NCBI GenBank assembly: GCA_006937955.1
Contig: SSNP01000025.1
Span: forward strand, 5,026,860-5,090,859
Length of the DNA: 64,000 nt
DNA from: Pachypanchax playfairii
Taxonomy: Eukaryota > Chordata > Actinopteri > Cyprinodontiformes > Aplocheilidae
Reading direction: 5' to 3'
Shown here: in pieces, positions 12,601-23,339 of the stretch
Layout of the letters: each line of letters begins with the position of its first letter
How positions within the stretch are numbered: position 1 is the first letter of the stretch
Position numbers and translations under genes: made by a program
The notes under the pieces: generated by a model
What the model was told of the DNA's origin: nothing
The model's database searches: none
Seen by the model: only the letters and a program-made list of their open reading frames with translations

Positions 12601-15600
12601 CAAGAAATGTTACTTTTATAACACAAAATAAACTGGATAAATCCCTCTTTTTGTGCACATTTCAACATCAGGTCAGTTACTCTTTGATCCAAACACAGAG
12701 GTGAACTTGGTGGCTGTAGATTATTACATTGTGGAGAGACTTGCACTCTGATCTGAACAAAAAAATATCTGAAATTTACAAAGATGAATTTAAACTTTGT
12801 GATTTATCTTACCCAACACGAACAAATGGTAAATGGTAAATGTCCTGTATTTGTATAGCGCTTTTCTAGTCATTCAGACCACTCAAAGCGCTTTCACACT
12901 ACAAGGTTTTGCATTCACCCATTCACACAACCCGATATGTAAACCGGGGGGAGAGGGTAGGGGCTAACACTCACACAACCCGATACGCAGATCGGGGGGC
13001 AACATGGGGTTCAGTGTCTTGCCCAAGGACACTTCGACATGTGGCGGTGGAAGCCGGGATCGATCCACCAACCTTCAAATTGGAGGACGACCGCTCTAAC
13101 CACTGAGCCACAGCCGCCCCACAAACTAATGTGTATTTCTAATACCAAATAATAAGGACATAAATTTGGCAAAAAAATAAGCCAAAAACACATTTTAAGT
13201 TCTTACAAAAAACACAGTTTATTTTCCATTACTGGCTATTTTTCTTCGTCTTTTTTATAAAAAAGTTCTTCAAAAATTAGATTTAAAAAGAATTGGAAAA
13301 CTAAGTTTTGTCTGGCAGTGAGTCATGGAAATCATGTATTTCACATCTTAAATCATAGCCTTTCACAACCACCCTCGGAACATTACAAAAGCTTATTATT
13401 GATTAATTTTAGCTTGCAGGCAGAAGGCAGCAGCTGACACAAGAGCGCCTTCATGAAGCTCAAACACGTATCTGAAAGCTGGAAAAGTGGGCGAGCATTT
13501 AGGCGTTTGTTTTCCTACATTGTACGACACAAACCCATGACAGTAAGATAAAAATAAGACTCATGTGTCGGCTCAGCAGATCTCGTGTCACCTCAAAGTA
13601 GCAAATAAACGCCAAGATACGTTAGAAATCACCACCGCTCCAGGCGTCCGGATCGCCGCACATTATCTGACACAAAACCTCATTAAATGTCATTTTGTCA
13701 AATAAAAATTCATATCAGATAAAGCAAGAGTGACATTTACTAAAACCAAATCTTAAAAAGATGGAAATTGCTTTTTAGATCTCAATGTAAATGTCAACGG
13801 AGGGTTTTAGAGATGAAGCAACTGTCACTATTTTCCATTCAGCGCACGAATGACAGTTACTGCCTGTCGATCAGAAAATATCCAGACTGGTTTTGATTTT
13901 AACAAAGATAAAAACACCAGAAGAGTTTTAAAACTGACAGGTGAGACACATATCAGAAGAATCAGTCAAAACTAAATAAAAGGAAAAAAGTGACAGATTT
14001 TTAATAAAAAAACGTGCATTTCTAAAGGAATTAAATACTAATTTACAAATGAATGAAAAATCAGCAGTTTGTTGGTAAGAAATACAAATAAACAAAACAG
14101 CACTGAGACAGAACTCTAAACTGAAACGGTCCAAAACAAACCACATCAGCTGAGACATCTGACCCAGACTGGACCTGACCCCCTTATCCTCACCGGGGGG
14201 CAAAACCATCCTTATTCAGTCTCATTTAAAGAGCCGAGGCAGCAGCTTATAGCTGGAACTGTACACATAAATGCAAACGATTACATGGGGATTATTGATA
14301 AATGCATTATGAACGGAAGGTGAACGGGACACGACCCACAAACAGATATTAAACATTTCAGTCAAATAGGAAATTCAATTCTAATGGTTTTCTGGGGTCT
14401 TAATAAAATGTCTGGAACATGGTTTTAGTCAAAATACAACAGGATTACAGTAACAAAGTACAAACCAGCGTGGAGACAGTTCACCTTACTTCTCTCTACA
14501 GGATAACTGTGTGCAGCCAAATGATCTTCGTTAACTACACAGTTAACAAAAGCAACATAAAAAACATTTACCTTGGAGGGATAATAAAGGTCAGATCTAA
14601 ACTGAGCTCAGACCAGCACCCAGCAAACTCACAAACTCTACTAGAAAAGTTTAATTTGCTTTAGTCTATTTATTTATTTGTCTGTTTGAATGGTGAATGT
14701 TTTAATGGTCAACAAATCCAGTTATGTTGAATAAATAGTTAGTAAGTTAGTTTTAGCTGTAAATCACATTATGGAAAAAATACATTTAAATATACACGTG
14801 TATCTGTGTTAAGTAAAGGTTTCAAGTCCCGCCCCTATTTTTAAATAAATGACATCTTTCTGACTAAAAAAAAAAAAATTGTTTCAGGTTTTGACTTCTG
14901 TTGCTTTATGTAGTTCTTAACCTGCTGCTGCATGTTCAAATGTCCATTTTGCATTAAATTTAGTTGTAATTAGTTATTTGATATTCAGTAAAAAATATCA
15001 TGACTGTGCGCAAGTGAGTAGGCGGGACTGTAGGCGGGACTGTAGGTGGGACCCCACGCTTCCGGTGCATAGACATTTGTCCAAAAAAACATGAAGATGT
15101 TGCAAAAAACAATAATAATAATGTTTTTACAGCAGAGATGGAGATGCATCACACAAATAGTGTTTGTCCTATCAATAATCTGTAGAATAGTATTTTATAT
15201 GCAAAAAACATTTAGCTACAACAATCAATTACATTATTAAATCAGTAAAATCAAGGTATTCATTATAATTATTTGTTGTGAATCTAATTTATTTATTTGG
15301 GAAGTTTGATCATAATTTCCACTTCTGACAATTATTCTCTAACATTACAAATCAAATTGGCCCAATGCACATCAGTTAGTCTGCTGAAGGGCCACAGATG
15401 GGTCATAGTCGTCAGCTGGTGGACAGATTACTTGTGTATTGTTTTTAATCCCAATTCATACGCAAAAATAAAAACAGAAGGCTAAAAAAGACCTTGTGTC
15501 TGTAATCCGTTTCTAATCCCTCATCACGATTCTGCTGTCAATCTACAAATGATTAAAACAATGGAGATGGACTAAAATCAGACACTAGAATAATACTTAC

Positions 15601-18600
15601 AATCCTTAACAGGAGCTACTAATGTTCACTAGGACAGCTTTACACACAGCTGACAGAAGGAAACATTATCTCAAGACCTTTTCACAAAAACACACACAAA
15701 GCTCAACAGGCTTCTTGACAACTACAACATACTTCTCATCTCCTTGTGACTCCACAGTTACTGTGAAAGCACCAGTGACACAAAAGGAAACAGTTTTTAT
15801 GCACAACTAGTTGTTTGTGTTTTATGCCCCTTGTTATACTTTGGCTCTAGATTTGGTGCATTAAATCCAGAAAACCATAGTGAACTGACACATTTCATCA
15901 ATATGCAGATAAAGAAAATAAATTAAAGCAACGTGAGAGTAGTCTGAGTAGAAAACGCAGACAAGCACAACAGGATTATTTGTGTCCTACCTCACCATTG
16001 TGGTCGAAGCAGCCACAGCCCCTTTACTTCAGCAACCTCAGATCCCTGTAATCTAGCACTGGGCACTGTTACACAAGGGAGGGCGGGAGGGAGTCAGGGA
16101 GATATGGAGACGCAGGAGGAGGGAGGGGGTGGGGGATTTGGGGGGGTGCTTGTAAAAGTGTGACTGGGTTAGACAGAGTGAGACCGAGACAGCGGAGGGG
16201 GGGCAGTGCTTTGTAAGAGTGTTAGAGAGAGAAATAGAGAGTGTGTGCAGAACTGGCGAGGGGGCGGGAGCCTTTTAATCTGGGATTTGGATGGGAGTGA
16301 GCAGGCCTGATACCAGCACCTGTCGGTGCTATCAGCCGTCCCCTTGTTTCCCCTCCTATTCCACCACAGACAAATATGACAGCGGCTGGCAGACTGGTGC
16401 GCTCATTCTCCACCGCCATACCTCAGCGGTACCTTCTGTCCACCTTTAAAGCCCATGAGGTCAGGGACTCTGCTGTGGCTCGGCTCCAGACGCTGCTCTG
16501 TGATCGTAAAGCTTTCGCTGGCTGTAACACAGATCAGGCCGGGCCAATTCAAAGTGCCAGGTCTCCTTTACAAGGTCTCTGCTATCTCGTCTGAGGCTAA
16601 ATACAACAGCTGCGTTGCCTTTGCCTGGAGATTACATGTGTTGTAGTTACATCGGATCATAGTGAGGCCGCGCCAAGTTAATCCAGCCAATTCAGCAGTT
16701 TTCCATTAGGCTATTAATTTTGCAGGGCGGGGTTAGGGAGCTTTGCACATGGGTTCAAAAAATGAAGGTGCAAAACACAAACATGATGGAATTTTACTGC
16801 AGTTTAGAACTTTAATCTTGTAAAATTCATAATTCAGGGAAAACAGGAAAATCTATTAACTGAAATATTTTAAATCTTCATAAAATAAGCTTAAAAATGA
16901 CAAACAAGCTGCAGTAAACTGCTGCACAGACTGAACTACACTAAATAAGATGAAACAGCTAAATACATAAATGACACTGTTACTTTTACAACACAGCCAC
17001 ATTTCAAGCACCATGTCAACACAATCCTACAAAACTACATCATCTACCCAGTGAGAGACTTACAGTTTTTCAGTTCTTCAAAGCTTTAATTCTAAGAATT
17101 TTGTAATCTGAATGGAAACATTGTGTTACAGCATGATTTTAGCTCTTATTCCAGTTTTGTTGTTTATATACAGTACAAAGCAGAGAAAACAAACCTTTGT
17201 TATTTTTTTATCATTTTCCCCCTAAATGCCACTTATGCAACCCTGGTGCTGAGGTTGGTGTGGGAGGTTTTCTAGGAACTCTTTTTAAGATCTGCAGAGA
17301 TAAGAGTGTTTATGTAGAGCAGGGTGAATGTGTTTGCCCTTCTGTCTTTGTGACACTACACTTAATGATTAACTTAATGTAAAAACAGACCCAGAAAAAT
17401 TATATTTATTTTAAACATGCAAGTATTTAAATGTTATAATTACTATCCAAACTGTTGTTTCAAAGCAGATTTAAGGATTATTATGCAGCAAACAATGATT
17501 AGTTACATAAAAACATGCCGCTGAAAAATAACGTCCAATCCCAGATTTAAGACCCTCCGACATGTTGTAATCTTTTTTTTTGTTTCATGCTTGTTTTGAA
17601 ACTCACCAACACACATGCATGTTACTTAGTGCACGTTTGAGTCCTACTTGTTGACACTGCTGACCGTCCGTGCATTTATAAGATGAAAGTGACCTTGTGC
17701 AACATATTGTAAATGTCTCAAAGAAGAAAGAACAGCCTGACTTTGCTATAAAGAAAACAACTAAAGAAGCATAAACAATGTTCTCCTGCTATGGTTTTCA
17801 TTTTCAAAATAAAATCATTATTAATTTTATTTTACTGCAGTGAGTACAAAGTTAAAGCTTTTAAATTCAAAGACCAGCAGATGTGTAAACATATTAAGCA
17901 TGAGTTTAGGCAATGTTTGATTTCCATCCCTGACTAAATAAATATGATATAATCAAAGTCTAATGGAGATCCAAATGCTGATGTTTCTTCCCCTGCTGTT
18001 TTTTCCCATCTCATTCTGTGAACTCCTGGTGATCCACCTCCTCCTTTACCTTCTCTACTGGGATCATGACTGCAGGAGCAGGAGTGACTCAGGGTTTTCC
18101 ACCAACAGGATTCCTTTTGACAACCACCAGGCACCATATTTCCTCTCAACTGGCCCTGGACAGCAAGGAAGAAGAGGCAGGGACAAAAACAGCTACATTT
18201 GAGCTAAATTGATGTGAGGAGAAGTCAGCAGGACAGAGCTGAATGAAACGAGTGTAGTGTGAGACAGAGAGATGCAGCAGGGAGCTGCAGGTTGCCTCAG
18301 GCTTGTTGAGGGTACCGGCCCTACTGTGCATCCAGCCACCACTCTATCCTCTTACATAATGTCTCAAGTTCAATATAGCCCTGGTTGTCTATTTAAAGCA
18401 TGCCTGTCTAGGCTTGCTGACAAAAGGTGATATACTTAGTAGCCACAGCAAAGCATTAGTAGCCTCTGCAAGAGTTATATCAGTCACACACAAGACTCAG
18501 GGTGTGGATTTTTGGCATTGCAACAGTTATTATTAGCTTTGCAGATGATCTGAGCTATATTTACAGCAGCTGAAGAGCTGCCCCCTTACCCTCCATCACT

Positions 18601-19787
18601 AGAGGGTCTGATTGTCTGTGCAGCACACGGCAGTTGCCTTAAAAGAATGAGCAAACTTAGATAATTAAACAGGAGCTTTGGCTTCTTCTGCACATACAAG
18701 CTGACCAAACAGTCAGAAAATGCTACACCTCAGGAGGGTTTTTTTGCTTTTCATATTTGCATTGAATAAACAAGATTTATGCAACACAGAGTAAAACTGG
18801 GGCCATGACAGGTTAATAAATAACAGCTTTTCTGTGTTAAAACCCACCTCTTATGTTATTTTAAGCAGAAATATAAAAATAGTTGTACAGGACACTCGTT
18901 TCAGTTAGATATGTTTCTACAGGACAGTGTTACTTATTAGAATCTCATTCTTTACATAAGATAGAGACATTAATCTGGCTACAGACACAGAGAAGTTAGT
19001 GACATTTGTTCAGGTTTTCCAACTAACTCATGTCACCAGCCAGTGATAAGAGGACTCACCACTTCTTCACATTCAAGTGAGTGTGACGACGATACAAATG
19101 ACCCAGAAACCAGCAGCTAGGCTTTAATTTGCACATCAAGTAGAACATCATGATTAAAATAACCCCAAGAAAGCATCTTCTTTTAATTACTCATACTGTT
19201 TAACTGATACAGATACAATCTGCACCGTGTTGGTCCAAATAAATGAACTCAATGTAAACCCAAACATTGAAACCCTGACTGTGTTCAGAGCTCTGGTGGA
19301 AACGTCTGCTGTGCTATCTTATTCCTCCACATGGGCTGTTGTTTTCCTGACAGCTTATCATAAAAACTGACTCACTGCTTTCAGCTGGTCCAAAGAGTTT
19401 CAGTGACAGATGAGGTCTGTTCCATAAACAATAGAGAACAGAGGTGGTTTCCAATAATGGAAAGTCTGTAATAACCCACCAGATCAAAGATAAATGCAAA
19501 ACATCATAAAGTGATTCATTTTTACATCTGGGCCGACACTGAACTAAACACATTAATTCAACCCTGTTATGATGAATAACAATGAGGGACTGTACAAATG
19601 CTTCCTCTATGACTAAACTGCTACAACAATAAGTACAAAATTTGTGTAACCTACAGTATGAGCTGTCCCAGTGTTAAAGACAATGGGCTGCAAATGAAGT
19701 TAGATGAGGTGGAAGACAAGGCGTCTCTTGTTACTACAGCAGCAGATGAGACGAGAGATCTTTGTCTTTCATCTACGACCTCAAGTT

Positions 19788-19826
<39 letters not shown>

Positions 19827-22800
19827 AAACTCATCTTAGCTAACCAGCCATGCTCTGCAGGTTTTAGAAGTTTTATGTCTTTATGCCATTATGAAAACAA
19901 GCAGGTATTTTCACTGTAGACCTTACAAGTTAGACCTTCACAGACTGGGACAGTCTTGTGTTACAGCAGGTCTGAAAAACAAATTCATTGTATGGAAGTC
20001 AAAATTGCTAAAAAGATTAGCAAATTTCCCCCCAATACAGAGGTTAGACTAACGGAGCAGAAACAATGAATATTAAAACAGAATGAAGCAAGATTCAGAG
20101 CCATTTCGGTGTGTTTTAACCTGATTACATAGAATATTTTAATCATGTTGTAAAATGATGGATGTTCCTTTTATAGACCTGATTACTTGTTACAAAACAG
20201 CCTGATCAGTGACACATTACGGCTCCTGCACCACAGCCATGTTTGCATCAATCAAAAGCCCCAATTAGACACAACTCTGTCAAAACATGGAGTTTTAAGT
20301 GGGTTTCTCCTCCAGCTTAAAAGCATGTCCTTTGTTCACCCACATCCGTTGTGTTCTACACTGAGAGTCCTGCAGCGGAGGGTATGTGCTGTAAAGAAGC
20401 AGTGTGTGCCACGGAATAACACGATAACTCCACATTTTAAACACTTCCGCATCATGTGGTCAAGATCTACAATCCTAACTTGATTATTGCTTCTTCCAAA
20501 TGAGACCTTATTAGGATAATCAGGAAATAATGTGACTGTGGTAATGTCTTATTCAGTGAGTGTTTGTTCAGGTTGATCAGTTTGTGCATGTGAACATCTC
20601 AAATTCAGACTGGGAGCAGTCATTACTGTCACAAACTAGAAGAGATTCATTTCAATCCAATGACAAAAAGGGAAGAGCCTACAGATAATACCACAAGTAG
20701 GGCCCATGTTTATGGCCCCACCCTAAAGAGAACTACGCTTCAGTTCCAAAAAATGAATTTCAGGTCTTGTTCAGTAAATTAGGTATTTCAGCTCAGGAAG
20801 TGTAAAATAAGCCACACAGCAACAGTCATACATGTTCCGACCGCCAATTACCCGAGAAACTTATCAGGTGAAAACAATTTTTACCTTGATCGAAGCATTT
20901 TCCTCCATCTGATGTTGTTAACCCCTGATGACCCGCCCTCACTCAACACAAGTGTTTAATGGAAATCTCACAAATATCTATAGAATTTATAAAAATATAA
21001 TAAAAACAAAGCCACAGTTTTTGTCAAGTTTTCAGCCACTGCTCTTCTAGAAGATGAAAAAAAAAACAGAACCAACAAATATTCAGTGGAACGTATGTAA
21101 CTAAACTCAAGCGTTCTCAGAACTTCAAGCAGAACATGAACATAAATATCCCCATCAAAACCCAGACATATTTGGACCTGTTTTTCAGCGCTAATGAAGC
21201 TCATCATTATTTTTGTGTCTTCATTTAGTTCCAACCATCCTCCAAAAAACAGACCTGACATATTTACACCACCTGACATGGTGGAAATCTTAAGAGACAG
21301 TAATCTAAACATATATTTGATGTTGTGAATACACATTTTTATCTGTGAAATTTCTTCTCTTCTCATTTACAAAAAAGTGGTAAAAACCAAATAACACTTC
21401 CTCATCGCTTAAACTGCATATGGGTTCAATTTGTAAATACAAGGACCCCCAAAAAGTCTCTGCAAAAGTCCACTGAAAGACAAACAGCTGCCTGACTCAT
21501 GTAAAGTTGAGCCAAACAGCAGCATCATGCGATGGACACACAACAACAAGACGAGCTCCTCTTTAAATCAATAAGCTAAACACACACGGGACAAAGTCAA
21601 TTCAACAACAAATATAAATGTACAGGACTGTGAAAGAAATACATTGTGTTATAAATAATCTGCTGTCATCATAAAACATTTCATCTGTTAATGACAAACA
21701 GCAAAACCTGGTTTAACCAGGTTAAAATGAGTAACTTTGGAAATATAAAATGCATATGAAAGAGTTTCACTCTTTCCACCCATATCACACTGTGTATCAG
21801 GTGTAAACTCTAAAACAGCCGATGATGCATTTTTTGCAGATGTACAGTGGTCGAAAGATGAATCACAGAGTCACATTTCAGAGGTCATTCCACAGAAAAT
21901 TTGAATTTTACTTGACTTGTGGAAACTAAAAGAAGGTGCATGTTAAGACAGACACCTGACTTGAACATGACTCCATCTTTTCATCAACAAAAGAACACGG
22001 GGAATTAATTATGCAATAATAAAACAGGAGCTCCTCTTAAACCATGAAATATTATTTATCATTGAAATCAATAATGTTAAATTACTACAGATCAATAAAA
22101 ATAACAGATGCAGTGGTGTTTAAAGAGCCTTCAGTATCTTTGAACTACTCCCATCTTCTGCTGGTCAATGTTTCTAGAAGATCTAGAAACCATGACTGAC
22201 ACACTCGTGTACTTATTCTTGAAATCACACACACACATCACTAATGCAATAATGAACACACACACAGCCTGACCCGCAAAAAAAATGAAGTCACGTCACA
22301 TTTTGTTAGACCTCGCATTGCTTAAATTAAAACTCTCCCTCACAATGTCACCACATTATTTTTAGATTCTTTTTTTGGCAAAATGTTGGACGAGCTGCAT
22401 CATCAATTTTCTCCAGGACGCCCCAAAGACTCTTGATTTCATAGAGGTCAGCTCATGTGTGAAAATAAGGTTTCATCCTGCTCCCTGAGCCACTTTTCCA
22501 CATTTTGAGGGCGATGAACCCTGACATTGTCAGCTCATGCAGGAAGGTTGTTTAATGAAGCATCTGACATGCTTGTTTCAGGAAGGGAAGCTGCTTATGA
22601 CACAGTTAAATAACTTCCATAAGGATGGGAAGCTTTTTAAAACATGGTTAAATTCAGGTTATGACTTTTTATTTCATTTTACTGTGTTAGATTTGATCTT
22701 TTCAGCAGGACAGGGAATAATTTCCTCAATAAATTGGTGGATATATAAAGTTTATTTGGTTTGATGATTATAAAGCAAATTCCATCTTTTGTGGGATTTT

Positions 22801-23239
22801 AATTTTATTATAGCCTCAAAATAAGCTTTACTGTATAATAAAAAAAAAATAGGTTAAACAGTATAAGCGATTTATATGATTGAAATTAATATAGATTATA
22901 CAATTAAATAAAAAATCCGGGACGAACTTTCTCTGCGGCAAATGTAACAGAAAACTACACGGCTTCCGTCGTGAGATACAAATTAAGGTAAATTCAAAAT
23001 TTTATGTTCATTTTATGTTTTTTTTAAGATACTTTTTAGAGTATGAGCGTTGAAATGTTGCAGGAGTCTGGAGCCCGACAGAGAAAGTTCAGGTCGTTGC
23101 CGTTACCTCAGCTCTGTTATCTGACCGCACTGACAGGTTGTTGATTTTTTAGCGTGAAGACGCGAAGACACCGCGTGACAGTTTCACTCCCAAAAAAATA
23201 AATATATATATATGCTTGTCTTTACCTGCGAGATGTCAT
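496..23239 (-). CDS. ptpn11: SHP-2-type tyrosine phosphatase, N-terminal part (gene level, runs off left edge)
   Basis: Cytoplasmic non-receptor tyrosine phosphatase that couples receptor tyrosine kinases and docking proteins to Ras/MAPK signalling through two SH2 domains (family knowledge). Nine exons chain in one frame: 14+123+195+193+120+114+97+80+156 nt = 364 codons. N-SH2 is at about residues 6-102 with FLARPS (phosphotyrosine-binding Arg32). C-SH2 is at about 112-217 with FLVRES. The PTP domain starts near 245 with KNRYKNILPFD and DYINANYI. The N-SH2 aligns to human SHP-2 without gaps, and the autoinhibitory-face residues D61, Y63, A72 and E76 are kept. The WPD and HCSAGIGRTG motifs would lie left of position 1. 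LAELVQYY, GGGERFDTLADLVDHYKKNPMVE and ATRINAA favour SHP-2 over SHP-1. Teleosts carry ptpn11a and ptpn11b; divergence near the PTP start hints at the b copy, but the sequence alone does not settle it. Confidence 0.93.
785..864 (-). CDS. ptpn11: ptpn11 exon 8, PTP domain
   Basis: 80 nt between TTTTTAG and GTGAGT, the same length as human exon 8. It encodes FDTTRVVIKDADPDVPGSDY, then INANYIK, the DYINANYI motif of classical PTPs. ANYIK resembles SHP-1 more than the ANIIM of human SHP-2. Confidence 0.94.
1044..1140 (-). CDS. ptpn11: ptpn11 exon 7, PTP domain start
   Basis: 97 nt between ATCTATAAG and GTGAGT, the same length as human exon 7. It encodes VLQQQECKLLYPRKEGQ, then KNRYKNILP, the conserved PTP motif 1 region. 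It ends with one base that joins exon 8 to make Phe. Confidence 0.95.
1141..1812 (-). other. ptpn11 intron 6
   Basis: AT-rich intron of 672 bp. I see nothing in it beyond splice signals. Confidence 0.7.
1813..1926 (-). CDS. ptpn11: ptpn11 exon 6, SH2-PTP linker
   Basis: 114 nt between GCGGCAG and GTATGT, phase 0. It encodes PFNATRINAANIENRVRELN, then KQGFWEEFE, the helical lead-in to the phosphatase domain. Same size as the human exon. Confidence 0.95.
2057..2176 (-). CDS. ptpn11: ptpn11 exon 5, rest of C-SH2
   Basis: 120 nt, phase 0 at both ends, from CTTCAG to an unusual donor, GTTTGA. It encodes KDGKYDVGGGERFDTLADLV, then DHYKKNPMVE and VVHLKQ. It is one codon longer than human exon 5 (KDGKYD against ELKYD). 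This pattern is diagnostic of SHP-2 rather than SHP-1. Confidence 0.94.
2339..2531 (-). CDS. ptpn11: ptpn11 exon 4, first part of C-SH2
   Basis: 193 nt between GTCTCCAG and GTGAGA, ending in phase 0. It encodes WYHGHLSGKDAEKLLTEKG, GSFLVRESQSQPGDFVLSV and KVTHVMIRCQ. The FLVRES arginine is present. Trp-Tyr-His replaces the Trp-Phe-His of human SHP-2. Confidence 0.96.
2532..5134 (-). other. ptpn11 intron 3
   Basis: A 2.6-kb intron. The only structure recognised is the decayed LINE segment at about 4.26-4.72 kb and, beside it (about 4.03-4.20 kb), a stretch open in both strands that may be part of the same insertion. Confidence 0.7.
4255..4720 (-). repeat. Decayed non-LTR retrotransposon (LINE) reverse-transcriptase fragment
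   Basis: Read on the minus strand, broken frames give ANGQDNYKYLEVP (about 4,501-4,545) and, after frameshifts, ATDMKTRCLNAC. These resemble the NSYKYLG and EATDVKTRKL blocks downstream of the reverse-transcriptase core in Rex/CR1-like fish LINEs. Stops and frameshifts are present, so it is dead. The family assignment is from memory and approximate. Confidence 0.5.
5135..5329 (-). CDS. ptpn11: ptpn11 exon 3, rest of N-SH2
   Basis: 195 nt between CTCTTAG and GTAAAG. It encodes RRNNEVTHIKIQNSGDYYDL, then YGGEKFATLAELVQYY, and ends in the linker KYPLNCKDPTSER. It carries D61, Y62, Y63, A72 and E76, the N-SH2 residues that plug the catalytic site in SHP-2 and are hot spots in human RASopathy and leukaemia. 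Confidence 0.96.
5330..10726 (-). other. ptpn11 intron 2
   Basis: A 5.4-kb AT-rich intron. It contains A-rich and CA-rich simple sequence near 5.51-5.54 kb, a short dispersed repeat at 8.7-8.8 kb and one ambiguous base at 9,896. No conserved coding block was seen on either strand. Confidence 0.7.
8713..8800. repeat. Short teleost dispersed repeat with AATTC and ATT simple repeats
   Basis: Repeated TTTAA/TTCAA units lead into 'actttatcaatcaccaaagg' and 'gaaatta', then a run of TTA triplets. The 'CTTTAT..AT..CC.AAGGGAAATT' block is common at the ends of fish retroelements. Fragmentary; family not assigned. Confidence 0.45.
10727..10849 (-). CDS. ptpn11: ptpn11 exon 2, first part of N-SH2
   Basis: 123 nt between TTTTCAG and GTAAAA. 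It enters with one base completing Arg and leaves with two bases (AG). It encodes WFHPNVTGIEAEQLLLTRG, then GSFLARPSKSNPGDFTLSV, which includes the phosphotyrosine-binding Arg of the FLARPS strand. Size and phase equal human PTPN11 exon 2. Confidence 0.95.
12825..13120. repeat. Common teleost interspersed repeat
   Basis: Begins with a TAAATGG tandem and 'tgtatagcgcttttctagtc', continues through 'accactcaaagcgctttcac', 'cattcacccattcacac' and 'ttcagtgtcttgcccaagga', and ends 'actgagccacagccgcc'. I recognise these blocks from a very abundant non-coding fish repeat. An internal segment with 'acacaacccgat' is duplicated (about 12,926 and 12,974). Confidence 0.75.
15018..15053. repeat. 12-bp tandem repeat, three copies
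   Basis: GTAGGCGGGACT at 15,018-15,029 and 15,030-15,041, with a third, slightly diverged copy at 15,042-15,053. GC-rich island within AT-rich intron; an ETS-like CTTCCGG follows at about 15,059. Confidence 0.8.
15991..15998 (-). CDS. ptpn11: ptpn11 candidate alternative exon 1b (MVR)
   Basis: ATG at 15,998-15,996 in a good context (ACCACAATGG) reads M V, then AG before a GTAGGA donor. Joined to exon 2 it gives MVRWFHPN. The phase equals that of exon 1a, so either exon can feed exon 2. MVR is the start of the haematopoietic SHP-1 (PTPN6) isoform. The DNA just upstream (about 16,010-16,270) is promoter-like. No transcript evidence is available here, so the exon is inferred from start context, donor and phase. 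Confidence 0.55.
16010..16270 (-). promoter_or_regulatory. Putative alternative promoter/5' UTR for exon 1b
   Basis: On the minus strand this is a long C/T-rich tract with several poly-C runs and GC boxes (gggcggg at about 16,081 and ggggcggg at about 16,261, read on the plus strand). It sits directly upstream of the MVR exon, and its base composition differs sharply from the AT-rich intron around it. No TATA box or obvious initiator was identified. Confidence 0.4.
19789..19825. repeat. (GT)n microsatellite
   Basis: About 18 uninterrupted GT units in ptpn11 intron 1. Confidence 0.95.
22275..22560 (-). mobile_element. Decayed Tc1/mariner-like transposon fragment
   Basis: On the minus strand 22,400-22,440 reads EIKSLWGVLEKIDDAAR, matching the NPIENLWDVLEK block near the C-terminus of Tc1-type transposases. 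The flanking text ('tcatgtgtgaaaataaggtt', 'gctccctgagccac', 'gatgaaccctgacattgtca') is the antisense of the preceding transposase region. Stops and gaps make it a fossil. Confidence 0.65.
23226..23239 (-). CDS. ptpn11: ptpn11 exon 1a, coding part (MTSR)
   Basis: ATG at 23,239-23,237 reads M T S R, then AG before a GTAAAG donor. The trailing AG joins the first G of exon 2 to give MTSRRWFHPN, the canonical SHP-2 amino terminus. A G at -3 gives an acceptable start context. This is the default first exon because it lies next to an ETS/CRE-like promoter. Confidence 0.88.
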
Positions 23240-23337
23240 AGCAGACTCTGAAAGTTGTCCAGTATCATGAAGCGTTCCCCTCCTGCCTCTGCTGAGTCGC
23301 TGTGCGGATAAAAAGCTCCGAGTGTTGAGCTACACAT
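23236..23337 (-). CDS. uORF overlapping the ptpn11 start codon
   Basis: A 33-codon ORF starts at ATG 23,337-23,335 (MCSSTLGAFYPHSDSAEAGG, then ERFMILDNFQSLL). Its TGA stop overlaps the main ATG as ATGA. A second in-frame ATG (MILDNFQSLL) lies inside it. Whether the first ATG is transcribed depends on the start site, which is probably within about 20 bp of it. Confidence 0.35.
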   Translation of the reverse strand: MCSSTLGAFYPHSDSAEAGGERFMILDNFQSLL

Positions 23338-23339
23338 GA

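Larger units (their letters stand above)
10850..15990 (-). other. ptpn11 intron 1, proximal part
   Basis: Intron between exon 1b and exon 2. It holds the fish repeat at 12.8-13.1 kb and a three-copy 12-bp tandem repeat at 15.02-15.05 kb. Otherwise AT-rich, with no supported gene. Confidence 0.7.
16271..23225 (-). other. ptpn11 intron 1, distal part
   Basis: A 7-kb stretch between the two first exons. It includes a GT microsatellite at 19.8 kb and a Tc1-like remnant at 22.3-22.56 kb. ORFs here (for example a 132-codon one at 20,968-21,366, minus strand) show no recognisable domain and biased, low-complexity composition. Confidence 0.65.

Noticed and set aside
20968..21366. 132-codon minus-strand ORF in ptpn11 intron 1
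   Set aside because: Low-complexity, no known motif, no splice or promoter context.
496..23239. Calling the phosphatase SHP-1 (ptpn6)
   Set aside because: MVR start and ANYIK are SHP-1-like, but the N-SH2, C-SH2 (GGGERFD...HYKKNPMVE) and linker (TRINAA) match SHP-2 clearly better.
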